From: Anaerolineales bacterium UBA6131
GTDB taxonomy: Bacteria; Chloroflexota; Anaerolineae; UBA2200
NCBI GenBank assembly: GCA_002435875.1
Contig: DIVN01000017.1
Location: 1-23,731 of the forward strand
Direction: 5' to 3'
Length of the DNA: 23,731 nucleotides
The position numbers were made by a program, and so were the translations under genes. Shown here one piece after another: positions 16,083 to 23,731 of this stretch; positions within the stretch are counted from its first letter, which is position 1, and each line of letters begins with the position of its first letter. The notes beneath the pieces were generated by a model. That model saw only the letters and a program-made list of their open reading frames with translations. It was not told where the DNA came from and ran no database searches.

Positions 16083-17003
16083 TCACATCCGCAGATATGA
16101 GTGAGCGTAGATGACCTTGTTGTAGAGGATCTGCACGGTCTTCCAGACCTCCGCCTGCTTAGGGTCACCCACGTCTACGTCCGACGGCTCAAGCTCCTCA
16201 ATGGCAGCGGTCCGGTCGTACAGGGTCACCAGCAGGTTGCCCAGCCCTGTGCTGGTATCGCGCTCCTGCACGATCCGCACGAACTCGTTTTGTGCTTCGT
16301 CGAGCGGATCAGCAATCGCGGCGTCGAGCCCCGCTGCCATCAACATTACTAGGAAGGTGCGGTTGATGAGGCTGCGGTTCTCCGCTGGCACGCTATTGGA
16401 GATGTTGGAAAGCCCCACAACCGTCATAGGTGGTGGATCTGTCAGCTGCTTGAAGAACCGCACCGCATTCAGTGTCTCTGGGGCATGCTCCTGCGTGCCG
16501 TTTACCGTGAGTACCAATGGATCCAGATAGAGGTCTGTCATTGGTATGCCGAGCTCCATGGCCTTGGGTATCAGGACGTCAATGGCCATCTGCACTCGTG
16601 CGTCAGCCGTCGTAGGTATGCCTGACTTGCCCATCGTCAGAGCGATTACCTTGGCTTGGTAGCGAGCAGCCAGCGGCATTACGCCCTCTAGCCGCTCCGG
16701 ATCTGCCGATGCGGAATTGATCATCGCCTGACGCCGAACGCGCTTGAGCCCCGCCTCCAGGGCAGCGGAGTTCGTGGTGTCCAAGGATAGGGGGACATCA
16801 GTCACCTCTTGCACGGCATCTACGATCCATTCCATTACTTCGACCCCGCGCTTGCGTTGCGGTCCGATGTTCAGGTCAAGCATGTGGGCGCCATGCTTCA
16901 CCTGGCGTAGGGCAAGCTCCTGGATGTACGTGGCATCCATCTCGGCGAAAGCTGCCTTGACCTTGGGGGCAATGATGTGGATGTTCTCGCCAATGATCAG
17001 CAT
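16083..17003 (-). CDS. acsE: Methyltetrahydrofolate:corrinoid/iron-sulfur protein methyltransferase
   Basis: AcsE transfers the methyl group of methyl-tetrahydrofolate to the cobalt of the corrinoid iron-sulfur protein, the last step of the methyl branch of the Wood-Ljungdahl pathway. The 306-residue protein is a pterin-binding TIM barrel: MLIIGENIH at the start, LDLNIG (42-47), SLDTTN with D75, INSAS with N96, DPLVLTVNG beginning at D161, and GLSNISNSVP with N200. These match the folate-binding residues I recall for the Moorella enzyme (D75, N96, D160, N199). A tail of about 45 residues beyond the usual length of about 262 (from about 260) is unusual. AAGGAGG on the minus strand (17009-17015) lies 5 nt before the ATG. 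It is the last gene of the run, 47 nt after the CooC-type gene. Related MtrH-like methyltransferases are a less likely alternative. Confidence 0.92.
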   Translation of the reverse strand: MLIIGENIHIIAPKVKAAFAEMDATYIQELALRQVKHGAHMLDLNIGPQRKRGVEVMEWIVDAVQEVTDVPLSLDTTNSAALEAGLKRVRRQAMINSASADPERLEGVMPLAARYQAKVIALTMGKSGIPTTADARVQMAIDVLIPKAMELGIPMTDLYLDPLVLTVNGTQEHAPETLNAVRFFKQLTDPPPMTVVGLSNISNSVPAENRSLINRTFLVMLMAAGLDAAIADPLDEAQNEFVRIVQERDTSTGLGNLLVTLYDRTAAIEELEPSDVDVGDPKQAEVWKTVQILYNKVIYAHSYLRM

Positions 17004-17050
17004 CCGATCCTCCTTTTCCCGTCTTGGTTACTCGTGTGTTTTACCTGAAG

Positions 17051-17815
17051 CTAGCCAATCTGTGTTCGTGCCGCAATCCCCGCTACAGCCACGTAGATGG
17101 CGGAGTCCTCACTGATCTCGATGATCGGCTTGCCCACGATATCAAATTCGCGCACCACGGGATCATCGGGCAAGCTGCCAATCAGCTGCAAACCATAGCG
17201 CGCGATCTCTTGCTTCCACGCCTCAGGGAGTTCGCCCTGCAAGCGGTTCACCACCAGGTATGTATAGTGGACGCGAGTACCCAGGTCCTTGATGAGAGAT
17301 GTAATGTGTCCGGCAGCAGCCAGGCCGCGCATTGTCATGTCTGTCACCACAAACAACCTGTCGACGTCGCGCGTTGTCTGTCTGCTAATGTGCTCCATGC
17401 CTGCTTCGTTGTCAATTACGACATAGTCGTATTGATTGCCCAGCCTACAGATCACACCGCGCAAGATGTTGTTCGCAGCACAATAGCAGCCCGGCCCCTC
17501 CGGCCTGCCCATAGCCACCAGATCGACCTGCTCACCTTCGACTAGGGCGTCGTTGACTTCGTACTCGAAAAAGTCCGACTTGGGAATGGATGTGTCAAAT
17601 TGGCCACTTGTCACCTGATTGCGGGTGTCCTCGCGGATCCCGCCGACTGTGCGGCCGAGTTCCATGCCCAGCGCCAGATTCAGATTAGCACTCGGGTCAC
17701 CGTCGATGGCCAATACAGAGCCAAGTCCGCGCGAGACGATGTACTTGATAAGCAAGGCAACGAAAGTGGTTTTTCCAGTACCTCCCTTTCCAGCTACAGC
17801 AATGGTTGTAGTCAT
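17051..17815 (-). CDS. cooC: CooC-type P-loop ATPase, CO dehydrogenase/acetyl-CoA synthase maturation
   Basis: A 254-residue cytoplasmic SIMIBI-class ATPase of the CooC/AcsF group. It starts with a deviant Walker A, GKGGTGKT (9-16), preceded by the beta-strand TTTIAVA. It has IDGDPSANL for switch/dimer contacts, a C-x-C motif (C110-Y-C112) as in CooC proteins, where these cysteines bind metal between the subunits of the dimer, and VVIDNEAGMEH in the Walker B region. CooC proteins use ATP hydrolysis to help insert nickel into CO dehydrogenase or acetyl-CoA synthase. Its position directly before acsE supports the Wood-Ljungdahl role. AAAGGA lies upstream of the ATG. It follows the third glycosyltransferase gene by 23 nt. 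Confidence 0.9.
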   Translation of the reverse strand: MTTTIAVAGKGGTGKTTFVALLIKYIVSRGLGSVLAIDGDPSANLNLALGMELGRTVGGIREDTRNQVTSGQFDTSIPKSDFFEYEVNDALVEGEQVDLVAMGRPEGPGCYCAANNILRGVICRLGNQYDYVVIDNEAGMEHISRQTTRDVDRLFVVTDMTMRGLAAAGHITSLIKDLGTRVHYTYLVVNRLQGELPEAWKQEIARYGLQLIGSLPDDPVVREFDIVGKPIIEISEDSAIYVAVAGIAARTQIG

Positions 17816-17838
17816 CTACCCTGTTCCTTTCAAGATTG

Positions 17839-19107
17839 TCATGCCTCTGCCGCAGCAGGCGATGTACGTGCGCGGATGATCAGTTGTCGGGCAGAACCAA
17901 CGGCCAGAATCACGAAAAGCGGAATAAAGGGCACACGGAAGCGCGTTTGTGCCCAGAACACTGTCGGTATGGCAATGCTCGACAGTGCGATGGCGAAAAG
18001 GAGGGTTGCATTGCGGTTCACCCTACAAGTCACCCACACACCAACGACCAAGAGTGGCAGAAGCACCAGTTGCCACAAAACTCGGTCAACTCTGCGCATT
18101 ACGGAGGCCTGGGCATCTGTTGCCGGCCAATAGTCGGAATCCCAATACATGGTCCTTAGTCTTGCTGGCAGATCCAGAAGGGTCTGCAGCGGATGGTTGA
18201 CGAGATAAGTCCACCCGAGTTGGTAAAAGTAGTCCTCCTCTTCTGTGGCCGTAAGGGGTGAAATGCCGATGAGCGGCTCCGTCCCATCATGGTCTGGTGG
18301 GATGTGCCTGATCTCGTTCTTCCATCCGGGGCTACCCCCATGACCTAGGAAGAAGTTGATGCCTCCGTTGGTTGATATCGGCACGAGTTCGTCGTGAATC
18401 TCGTAGTTGCGCCAGGTGATTGGCGCTATGACCAGGACCGCAGCAACACAGAAGGCGATTGCCTGCCGAACTCGCGCATCTCGCTGGGGAGGCGACGGAC
18501 TGAAGGCCAGCCAGGTGGCTCCAATCGGCAGCGCCAGCAACAAAACGCTGCGTGTCAGCCCGGCCAAACCCAGCAGTCCCCCGGCGGCAAGCACTTGTCT
18601 CCATCTGGTTCGATCCTGCCGTCCGGAGGCGATGAGTGACGCGGTCGCGCCAGCAAGCAGCAGCGTGCTAAGGTTCTCCGTGAGCAGTACTCCACCGTAG
18701 AAGATCAATGGCGGGTAGGTCGCCACGATCAGGGCCGCGATCAGCGCTGCGCTCTCATCAAAGGTGTTCCGAGCCACGACATACACGAGCAGCACAAGCG
18801 CGGCACCAGCCAGGGCCTGAATCACCCTCACGGCCAAGTAGCTGTGACCGAAGAGGGCGTAGGTCAGCGCAAGGAAGTAGTAATACCCCGGTGGGTGATA
18901 GGTATCGGAGCCGAGGGGGTGGAAGATCTCGCGCTCTACCGTGTGCACTGCCAGGGGCTGCCGCTGCCAAAGGGCCAGTGCCGCCCGATCATAGCCGCGC
19001 ATGTCCGACACAACCAGTTCATCGCCCTGCAGGGGTAGGAAGACAGCGTTGAGCAAGCGAAGAGCAAGAGCAACCCCGACAATTGCAACCAGGGCTGCCC
19101 GTCTCAT
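17839..19107 (-). CDS. PMT_2-type membrane glycosyltransferase (GT39/GT83-like)
   Basis: A 422-residue polytopic protein with an N-terminal membrane helix (about 3-25), then the acidic loop motif QGDE (D29-E30) followed by SDMRGYD, then YHPPGYYYFLALTYALFGHS and several further helices, ending in a basic tail. This is the layout of GT-C enzymes that take sugars from polyprenyl phosphates and transfer them to protein or lipid acceptors outside the membrane. It is clearly a different subfamily from the two larger proteins encoded upstream. The ATG at 19107 overlaps the preceding TGA as ATGA (4 nt), which decides this start over an upstream in-frame ATG at 19140. Substrate unknown. Confidence 0.85.
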   Translation of the reverse strand: MRRAALVAIVGVALALRLLNAVFLPLQGDELVVSDMRGYDRAALALWQRQPLAVHTVEREIFHPLGSDTYHPPGYYYFLALTYALFGHSYLAVRVIQALAGAALVLLVYVVARNTFDESAALIAALIVATYPPLIFYGGVLLTENLSTLLLAGATASLIASGRQDRTRWRQVLAAGGLLGLAGLTRSVLLLALPIGATWLAFSPSPPQRDARVRQAIAFCVAAVLVIAPITWRNYEIHDELVPISTNGGINFFLGHGGSPGWKNEIRHIPPDHDGTEPLIGISPLTATEEEDYFYQLGWTYLVNHPLQTLLDLPARLRTMYWDSDYWPATDAQASVMRRVDRVLWQLVLLPLLVVGVWVTCRVNRNATLLFAIALSSIAIPTVFWAQTRFRVPFIPLFVILAVGSARQLIIRARTSPAAAEA

Positions 19108-20678
19108 GGGCGCCCGACCTTGAGCACCATGGCATGGCATGGATTGCCCAAAGCGCCACCCTCAAACTCCTTCACCAGCTCAAATTGGGTGGTGAGCTGG
19201 TCGTACGCGGCGATCTGCTCAGGGTAACGTGCCGGGTCCAGGCGGTAGCCCCCATAACGGTTTTCCACGAGAACCAGATAGTCAACATTGTCTTGATACC
19301 AGGAGATGGGCAGATCGATAGCGCGGTCTACCCAGTGAAACACGTGTGGGCTGCGCTCGAGCAGGGGTGAATAGTACTCACCCGCGATGCGTGAGCCGGC
19401 GGGCACTTTGGCGTCCAACCAGACCGTCACCAGCGTGCGGACGTCCTCTGCTGAGAAGCGCCGGTTGATCGCCACACTCTGAACGAGTGGCGTCACTATG
19501 AGTGCGGCAAGGCCCAGCAAGAGTGCTGCCTGCAGGGCACGTCGTTTGCCCCCGACCAGTGAAGCAAGGCGATCTCCCAGTCGCTCCACAAGGCCGCCGC
19601 ACAGGATGGCCAGGAAGGGCAGGATCGCCAACACGGTACGGTCGTTCTTGACAACGTAAAGTGACGTGGCCCCAAGGTAGATTGCTGGAAATGACGCCAG
19701 AAGCAGTGTCTTCATACTCCTGCTAAGCACGCCAACGATGCCCTCCACAGCGGCGATCAGCGGCACAATGCCCTCGTTGCGGATCAGGTAGGCAGCATAC
19801 CACAGCAGGCCGTTCTGCCCCTCGATCCCAGGGTCGCCCATAATGGCATAATGGTACATCTCAAAGGCAACACCGTTGAGGAACGCCGACAAGTCCAGCA
19901 GAGAGAATGGGGTAGTCAAGAGAAAGCCACAGGCAGCAGCTCCGAGACCGACTGCGACCGGCCTCGCGTCGCGGCGAATGGGGCCGCGTAATGCGTGAGC
20001 CAGGATCATGGTCAGCAGGATTGGATAGGCGTTGTACTTGGTGGAAATTGACAGTCCGGCAAAGAGGCCGCAGAGGATGTAGTGGCGCCAGCGGCCCTCC
20101 TGCCAGATGCGTAGGCAGAAGACAAAGGCGGCCAAGACGAAGAAAGCCATGGCGACATCGGGTGCCACAAAGTGGCTGTTGCGCACGTGGGTCGGCGAGA
20201 TCGCCAGCATCAACGCTGCTACGATGCCGGCACGCCTGCCATAAGCAGCGCGGCCAAGCCAGTACGTACCGAGCACGGTGAGCACGCCAAACATGGCGAC
20301 AACTGCCCGGCCAACCAGCAACTGCGAAGGCATGTGTGCAATGCCTACCACGTTTTCGAGCACCTGCTCAGGCAACACGAGGCCTTGCAGACTCATCAGG
20401 CGGCCGTGGGCTGCCATGTACAGCACGTAAGGAATGTACGCTATCGCCAATAGGTAGAAGAAGAGCGAGGGGTAGTTGAAGAAATGCGGGTTATAGTCCC
20501 CTGTCTTGAGTACGCGGAGCGCGATGGACACGTACTTGGCCTCGTCCCGATGATAGAGATTGGGTAGATCAAAACCCAGCCCCCAGAGTCGCATGACCAG
20601 CGCCAGGGTGACCACTGCCAAGCCGTCCAGGAGGAGTTCCCACTTGATGATGTGCTGGCTGAGATGGGGTCGCTTCAT
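19104..20678 (-). CDS. PMT_2-type membrane glycosyltransferase, tandem paralogue B
   Basis: A 524-residue polytopic GT-C-type protein. After the first membrane helix comes the catalytic-type acidic loop LYHRDEAKYV (D45-E46), then LKTGDYNPHFFNYPSLFFY, multiple helices, and a soluble C-terminal part with VPAGSRIAGEYYSP. It is closely related to the next upstream gene along most of its length, with the first 80 residues nearly matching, so the two arose by tandem duplication. The ATG overlaps the upstream gene's TGA by 4 nt and lacks a Shine-Dalgarno, so translation is probably coupled. Donor is likely a polyprenyl-phosphate sugar; acceptor unknown. Confidence 0.88.
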   Translation of the reverse strand: MKRPHLSQHIIKWELLLDGLAVVTLALVMRLWGLGFDLPNLYHRDEAKYVSIALRVLKTGDYNPHFFNYPSLFFYLLAIAYIPYVLYMAAHGRLMSLQGLVLPEQVLENVVGIAHMPSQLLVGRAVVAMFGVLTVLGTYWLGRAAYGRRAGIVAALMLAISPTHVRNSHFVAPDVAMAFFVLAAFVFCLRIWQEGRWRHYILCGLFAGLSISTKYNAYPILLTMILAHALRGPIRRDARPVAVGLGAAACGFLLTTPFSLLDLSAFLNGVAFEMYHYAIMGDPGIEGQNGLLWYAAYLIRNEGIVPLIAAVEGIVGVLSRSMKTLLLASFPAIYLGATSLYVVKNDRTVLAILPFLAILCGGLVERLGDRLASLVGGKRRALQAALLLGLAALIVTPLVQSVAINRRFSAEDVRTLVTVWLDAKVPAGSRIAGEYYSPLLERSPHVFHWVDRAIDLPISWYQDNVDYLVLVENRYGGYRLDPARYPEQIAAYDQLTTQFELVKEFEGGALGNPCHAMVLKVGRP

Positions 20679-22240
20679 TGGACTTGGTAGACTCTCACCC
20701 AGAAGGGGTAACCGAGTGACGAACCGGCAAACTCGCGCAGCAGCGTGAAGCTGCTAAAGATATCCTGGTACTGTGCCATTTGCCCGGTCAAATCACGTGG
20801 ATCTCTAGCCACGGCGGCATAGTGACCTCGCGAATACAGAACTAGGTAATCCTGGTTCTGGCGATACCACGCCAGTGTCTCGTCCGTAGCAAAGCGCCTG
20901 TACTGCAGATGGTGTACACTCTCTGCAAACATCGGCGAGTAGGATTCCACCACAATGCGTGAGCCTGCAGGTAGGTTCTGCTCTACCCATGCACCTGCCT
21001 CGGTCCTTACATCTCCCTGGACCAGGCGGCGATCCAGCTGAACCGTGTTGAACGCCGATACGCTCGTAGCGATCCCTACCAGCAGCAACAAGGGCATGTG
21101 CCGCATTGCCGCTCGGCTGGCCAGAGCTTGCCAAGCGCACAGCCGGGTTGCCAGGTGATCCAGCAAAATGGAAGCCATGAGGCCCAGGGCAGGCAAGACC
21201 GGGGCCAAAGTGCGGTCGTTCCTGACAATGTAAGAAGCAGCGAAACAGAAGTACCCAACGGTAAAGGCCGCCACATAGATGTCTCGCTTGCTTCGTGTGA
21301 GACCCGCGCGGATGGTCTGCAGGCCAGCTAACAGCAGAACGACCCCTTCCTTGCCCCACAGATACTGGATATACCAGGACCACGTGCTTCCGACCTGACC
21401 AACTTCGGACAGCAATGAGTAGTGGCCTACCTCGAAGGCAAGGTCATTGAGGAAGCGAGAGAGGTCCAGTATCGAGTATGGGGACCCGCCCACAAAGACG
21501 ACTCCGCTGAGCGCGATGGCAGCGACCAGCTTGCCGTCGAGCCAGACACGACGCGCGCTGCTCATGACATGCGCAAGCAACAATAGTAGAACGGTAATCC
21601 CGGCATTGTACTTGGTCGTGGCTGCAAGGCCGATTGCAGCACCTGCCAGCAGGTAGTCTCTCAGCCTTCCGCGTGCCACGATGCGCCAGCACAGGATCAC
21701 GCTCAAGGTCACGAAAAAGGTCATGATCACATCGGGCGTGATAAAGTGCGATATGCGCACGTGCGTGAAGGAGACAGCGAGTAGCAGGGCGGCGATGAAT
21801 CCGACTCGGCGGTTGTACAGCTCTCTACCAATCAGATAAATCAGCGCAACCGTGGCCAGGGCGAAGACCACGCTGATCATGCGGCCAACCAGGAACTGCG
21901 ATGGCATCGTCGCCAATGCGACATCGCGCGGAATGACCTCCATGGGCAACGTCAGGCCGTCGAGGTTGCGCAGCATGCCGCGCGAAGCATATAGCAGAAA
22001 GTAGGGGATGTAGGCTGCAGCCAAGACATAGAAAAACAGCGATGGATAGTTGAAAAAGTGCGGATTGTAGTCGCCCGTTTTCAAAATGTTGAGCGCGATG
22101 GCTACATAAGGATACTCGTCTGGATGGTACAGGTACGGAAGGTCAAAGGACAGTCCCCACAGACGGAGGAAGAGAGCCACAAGGCAAACACCGGCGACAT
22201 CCAGCAGCAACTCATACCGCACATAGATGCGCCTCAACAT
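20675..22240 (-). CDS. PMT_2-type membrane glycosyltransferase, tandem paralogue A
   Basis: A 521-residue polytopic GT-C-type protein and paralogue of the downstream neighbour. Shared features are the LYHPDEYPYV loop (D41-E42) after helix 1, LKTGDYNPHFFNYPSLFFY, THVRISHFITPDV, TTKYNAG, and a C-terminal extracytoplasmic part with LPAGSRIVVESYSP. The acidic pair is at the position of the catalytic aspartate of PMT/ArnT enzymes. Its ATG lies 7 nt inside the end of the RACo-like gene, with a weak GAGGG ribosome binding site upstream, tying glycosyltransferase translation to the corrinoid activator. Function beyond membrane glycosyl transfer cannot be read from the sequence. Confidence 0.88.
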   Translation of the reverse strand: MLRRIYVRYELLLDVAGVCLVALFLRLWGLSFDLPYLYHPDEYPYVAIALNILKTGDYNPHFFNYPSLFFYVLAAAYIPYFLLYASRGMLRNLDGLTLPMEVIPRDVALATMPSQFLVGRMISVVFALATVALIYLIGRELYNRRVGFIAALLLAVSFTHVRISHFITPDVIMTFFVTLSVILCWRIVARGRLRDYLLAGAAIGLAATTKYNAGITVLLLLLAHVMSSARRVWLDGKLVAAIALSGVVFVGGSPYSILDLSRFLNDLAFEVGHYSLLSEVGQVGSTWSWYIQYLWGKEGVVLLLAGLQTIRAGLTRSKRDIYVAAFTVGYFCFAASYIVRNDRTLAPVLPALGLMASILLDHLATRLCAWQALASRAAMRHMPLLLLVGIATSVSAFNTVQLDRRLVQGDVRTEAGAWVEQNLPAGSRIVVESYSPMFAESVHHLQYRRFATDETLAWYRQNQDYLVLYSRGHYAAVARDPRDLTGQMAQYQDIFSSFTLLREFAGSSLGYPFWVRVYQVQ

Positions 22241-23731
22241 TGGCTGTTATCCCTCTTCTCTAACAGGCGCGCCACCGAGGGAAAGGCAGTCAGATCGGTA
22301 TGAGGGAGGAACAGGGCAGAAGTGAACTGCTCCATGAAGCTATTGTCGGCGCTCAGCTCCAGATAGGTCATCTTCTGCGCCACCTCGGTTGCCTTCGCAC
22401 GCATGGTTCGACAAAGGAGGGCAGCAAAAGCACCGAGGACAGAGGTGTTGCCCAGGTAGCGAAAACGCTGCCAAGGCATGTCGGGTAGCAGACCGATCAG
22501 GATGGCCTCTTCAATGTCAATGTACTTGCCGAAGGCACCGCCGACGAGCACCTCCTCAACATCGGCGAGATCCAGTCCGACGCTTGCCGTGAGTACGGAG
22601 AACCCCGCGTAGATCGCCGCTTTGGCGCGTATCAGGTTGGAGATGTCCGTCTCGGTGAGGGCAATGTCTTTGCGCCGTCCTTCTGTTTGTTCGGCCCAGG
22701 CGACGACGTACTCCATTCCATGCTCGCCTTTGCGTATGCGCGGCGTAGCGCGTGTCTGGTCGATATGCCCTGACTTGTCGATTACGCCAGTGACGAACAT
22801 CTCGGCAAGCAGCGAGATCAAGCCCGAGCCGCAGATACCGCGAGGAGCTACGTCGCCAATCACTCGATAACTGGGCTCGGAGGTATCAGGGTTGACCCAG
22901 GTTTTTTCGATGGCACCCAGGGTAGCACGCATGCCCGAGTGTACCCCTGCGCCCTCAAACGCCGGCCCCGCGGAACACGCACAAGATATGAGCCAGTCCG
23001 AGTTCCCTAGAACAATCTCGCCGTTTGTGCCCACGTCGATAAAGAGCGTGAGTTTGTCGGTCTCGAACATCTGCGAGCTAAGTACTCCTGCCGTAATGTC
23101 ACCCCCAACATAGGCACCGACTCCTGGCAGGCAATCAACAAGTGCCTGGGGACACACGTGGAGTCCAAGCTCGGCAGCATGGACCGGGGGCGGATGCGAA
23201 ACCGTCGGGATATAGGGCTCAAGTCTGATGAACGATGGATCAAGGCCTAGGAAAAGGTGGATCATGGTCGTGTTGCCGGCCACCGTCACGTGGTAAACCT
23301 TCTCAAGATCGATCTGGTTTCTCGCGGCAAGCTCGTCAAGCAGGCCATTAAGGGTGTTGATGGAAAGTTCCTGCAGGTGGGCGAGCCCCCCCTCTTTCTT
23401 GGCATACAGCATGCGGGCGATCACATCCTCACCGCAAGCGATCTGACCGTTATATGTTGCCGCGCTATCCACGTAGCAGCCGCGTGCCAGATCAACAAGA
23501 TAGACGACATTGCTGGTCGTGCCAATGTCAATTGCTATGGCCAGAGTCTGTTGCGCTTCGTTACCCGGGCGAACATCAAGCAGGTGCGGAATCCCATCGG
23601 GTTCCAGCCATGTTCCCATCTGTAGGACTGCCGTAACCTGCCATTCGCCTTCTGCGCCCGGTGCCTCACGGAGTGCCGCAGCCAACTTGCGCAATACTGG
23701 CAGTTCCACGATCATCTTGCGAAGGCCATGC
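22234..23731 (-). CDS. RACo-type reductive activator of corrinoid protein (DUF4445/ASKHA), partial
   Basis: The frame stays open to the window edge (codons for HGLRK precede the first visible Met), so the N-terminus, which in RACo carries a [2Fe-2S] ferredoxin domain, is not visible. What remains is the linker/middle region (RKMIVELPV) and the ASKHA-type ATPase domain: AIDIGTTS (63-68 from the visible Met), VAGNTTM, LFIDVGTNGEIVLG, AGPAFEGAGV, APRGICGSGLI and LVGGAFGKYIDIEEA, all typical of this family. RACo uses ATP to reduce inactive Co(II) corrinoid to Co(I) on the corrinoid iron-sulfur protein. Presence of acsE and cooC nearby supports that substrate (the gene is called acsV in some acetogens), but related activators serve other methyltransferase systems. 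Confidence 0.9.
   Translation of the reverse strand, partial: HGLRKMIVELPVLRKLAAALREAPGAEGEWQVTAVLQMGTWLEPDGIPHLLDVRPGNEAQQTLAIAIDIGTTSNVVYLVDLARGCYVDSAATYNGQIACGEDVIARMLYAKKEGGLAHLQELSINTLNGLLDELAARNQIDLEKVYHVTVAGNTTMIHLFLGLDPSFIRLEPYIPTVSHPPPVHAAELGLHVCPQALVDCLPGVGAYVGGDITAGVLSSQMFETDKLTLFIDVGTNGEIVLGNSDWLISCACSAGPAFEGAGVHSGMRATLGAIEKTWVNPDTSEPSYRVIGDVAPRGICGSGLISLLAEMFVTGVIDKSGHIDQTRATPRIRKGEHGMEYVVAWAEQTEGRRKDIALTETDISNLIRAKAAIYAGFSVLTASVGLDLADVEEVLVGGAFGKYIDIEEAILIGLLPDMPWQRFRYLGNTSVLGAFAALLCRTMRAKATEVAQKMTYLELSADNSFMEQFTSALFLPHTDLTAFPSVARLLEKRDNSQC

Noticed and set aside
17839..23731. Insertion of the glycosyltransferase genes by a mobile element
   Set aside because: I see no transposase, integrase, terminal inverted repeat or target duplication around the three genes, and they overlap their neighbours smoothly at most junctions.

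Overview
The window looks like a chromosomal piece of an anaerobic, probably uncultivated Chloroflexota (Anaerolineae-type) bacterium. Three things point there. A very long secreted protein has Pro/Thr-rich spacers and a Tyr-Leu-Pro-Leu-Leu motif near its C-terminus, a style I associate with that phylum. There are genes for the methyl/corrinoid side of the Wood-Ljungdahl pathway (a RACo-type activator, a CooC-type ATPase and AcsE). There are also many polytopic glycosyltransferases. The assignment is inference; no rRNA, tRNA or other taxonomic marker is present.

Layout. 1-1966 (+): the end of a surface-polysaccharide locus, with an O-antigen ligase/polymerase C-terminus overlapping a GT4 glycosyltransferase. 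2141-3475 (+): a self-contained class I aminotransferase gene with a recognisable promoter, a strong ribosome binding site and a hairpin plus T-run terminator. 3751-7019 (-): a compact housekeeping operon, tilS then rlmI then hpt. 7020-7629: a divergent regulatory region with no convincing gene. 7630-15882 (+): two polytopic membrane proteins followed by a 1,899-residue exported protein. That protein combines a GH172 (DUF2961) glycosidase region, duplicated beta-sandwich modules, DUF11 and SdrD-B-like repeats, a DNRLRE/CBM96-like domain and two Pro/Thr-rich linkers. 15883-16082: a convergent spacer with a perfect 12-bp hairpin. 16083-23731 (-): a tightly packed run in transcription order RACo (5' end outside the window), three PMT_2-type membrane glycosyltransferases, CooC-type ATPase, acsE.

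How the genes work together. AcsE moves methyl groups from methyl-tetrahydrofolate to the corrinoid iron-sulfur protein, RACo-type proteins reductively reactivate that corrinoid protein, and CooC-type ATPases mature the nickel centre of CO dehydrogenase/acetyl-CoA synthase. These three therefore form one carbon-fixation or acetogenesis module. The three glycosyltransferases between RACo and CooC are joined by 7-nt, 4-nt and 4-nt stop/start overlaps, so surface glycosylation genes appear to share a transcript with C1-metabolism genes. The plus-strand unit (membrane protein, GT-C-like protein, exported glycosidase/adhesin-like protein) looks like a glycan-handling surface system. The two most notable items are this mixed operon and the modular GH172 protein.

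Start sites were adjusted from the longest open frame wherever a Shine-Dalgarno sequence, gene overlap or family length argued for an internal start. Domain calls rest on reading motifs by eye, not on database searches.
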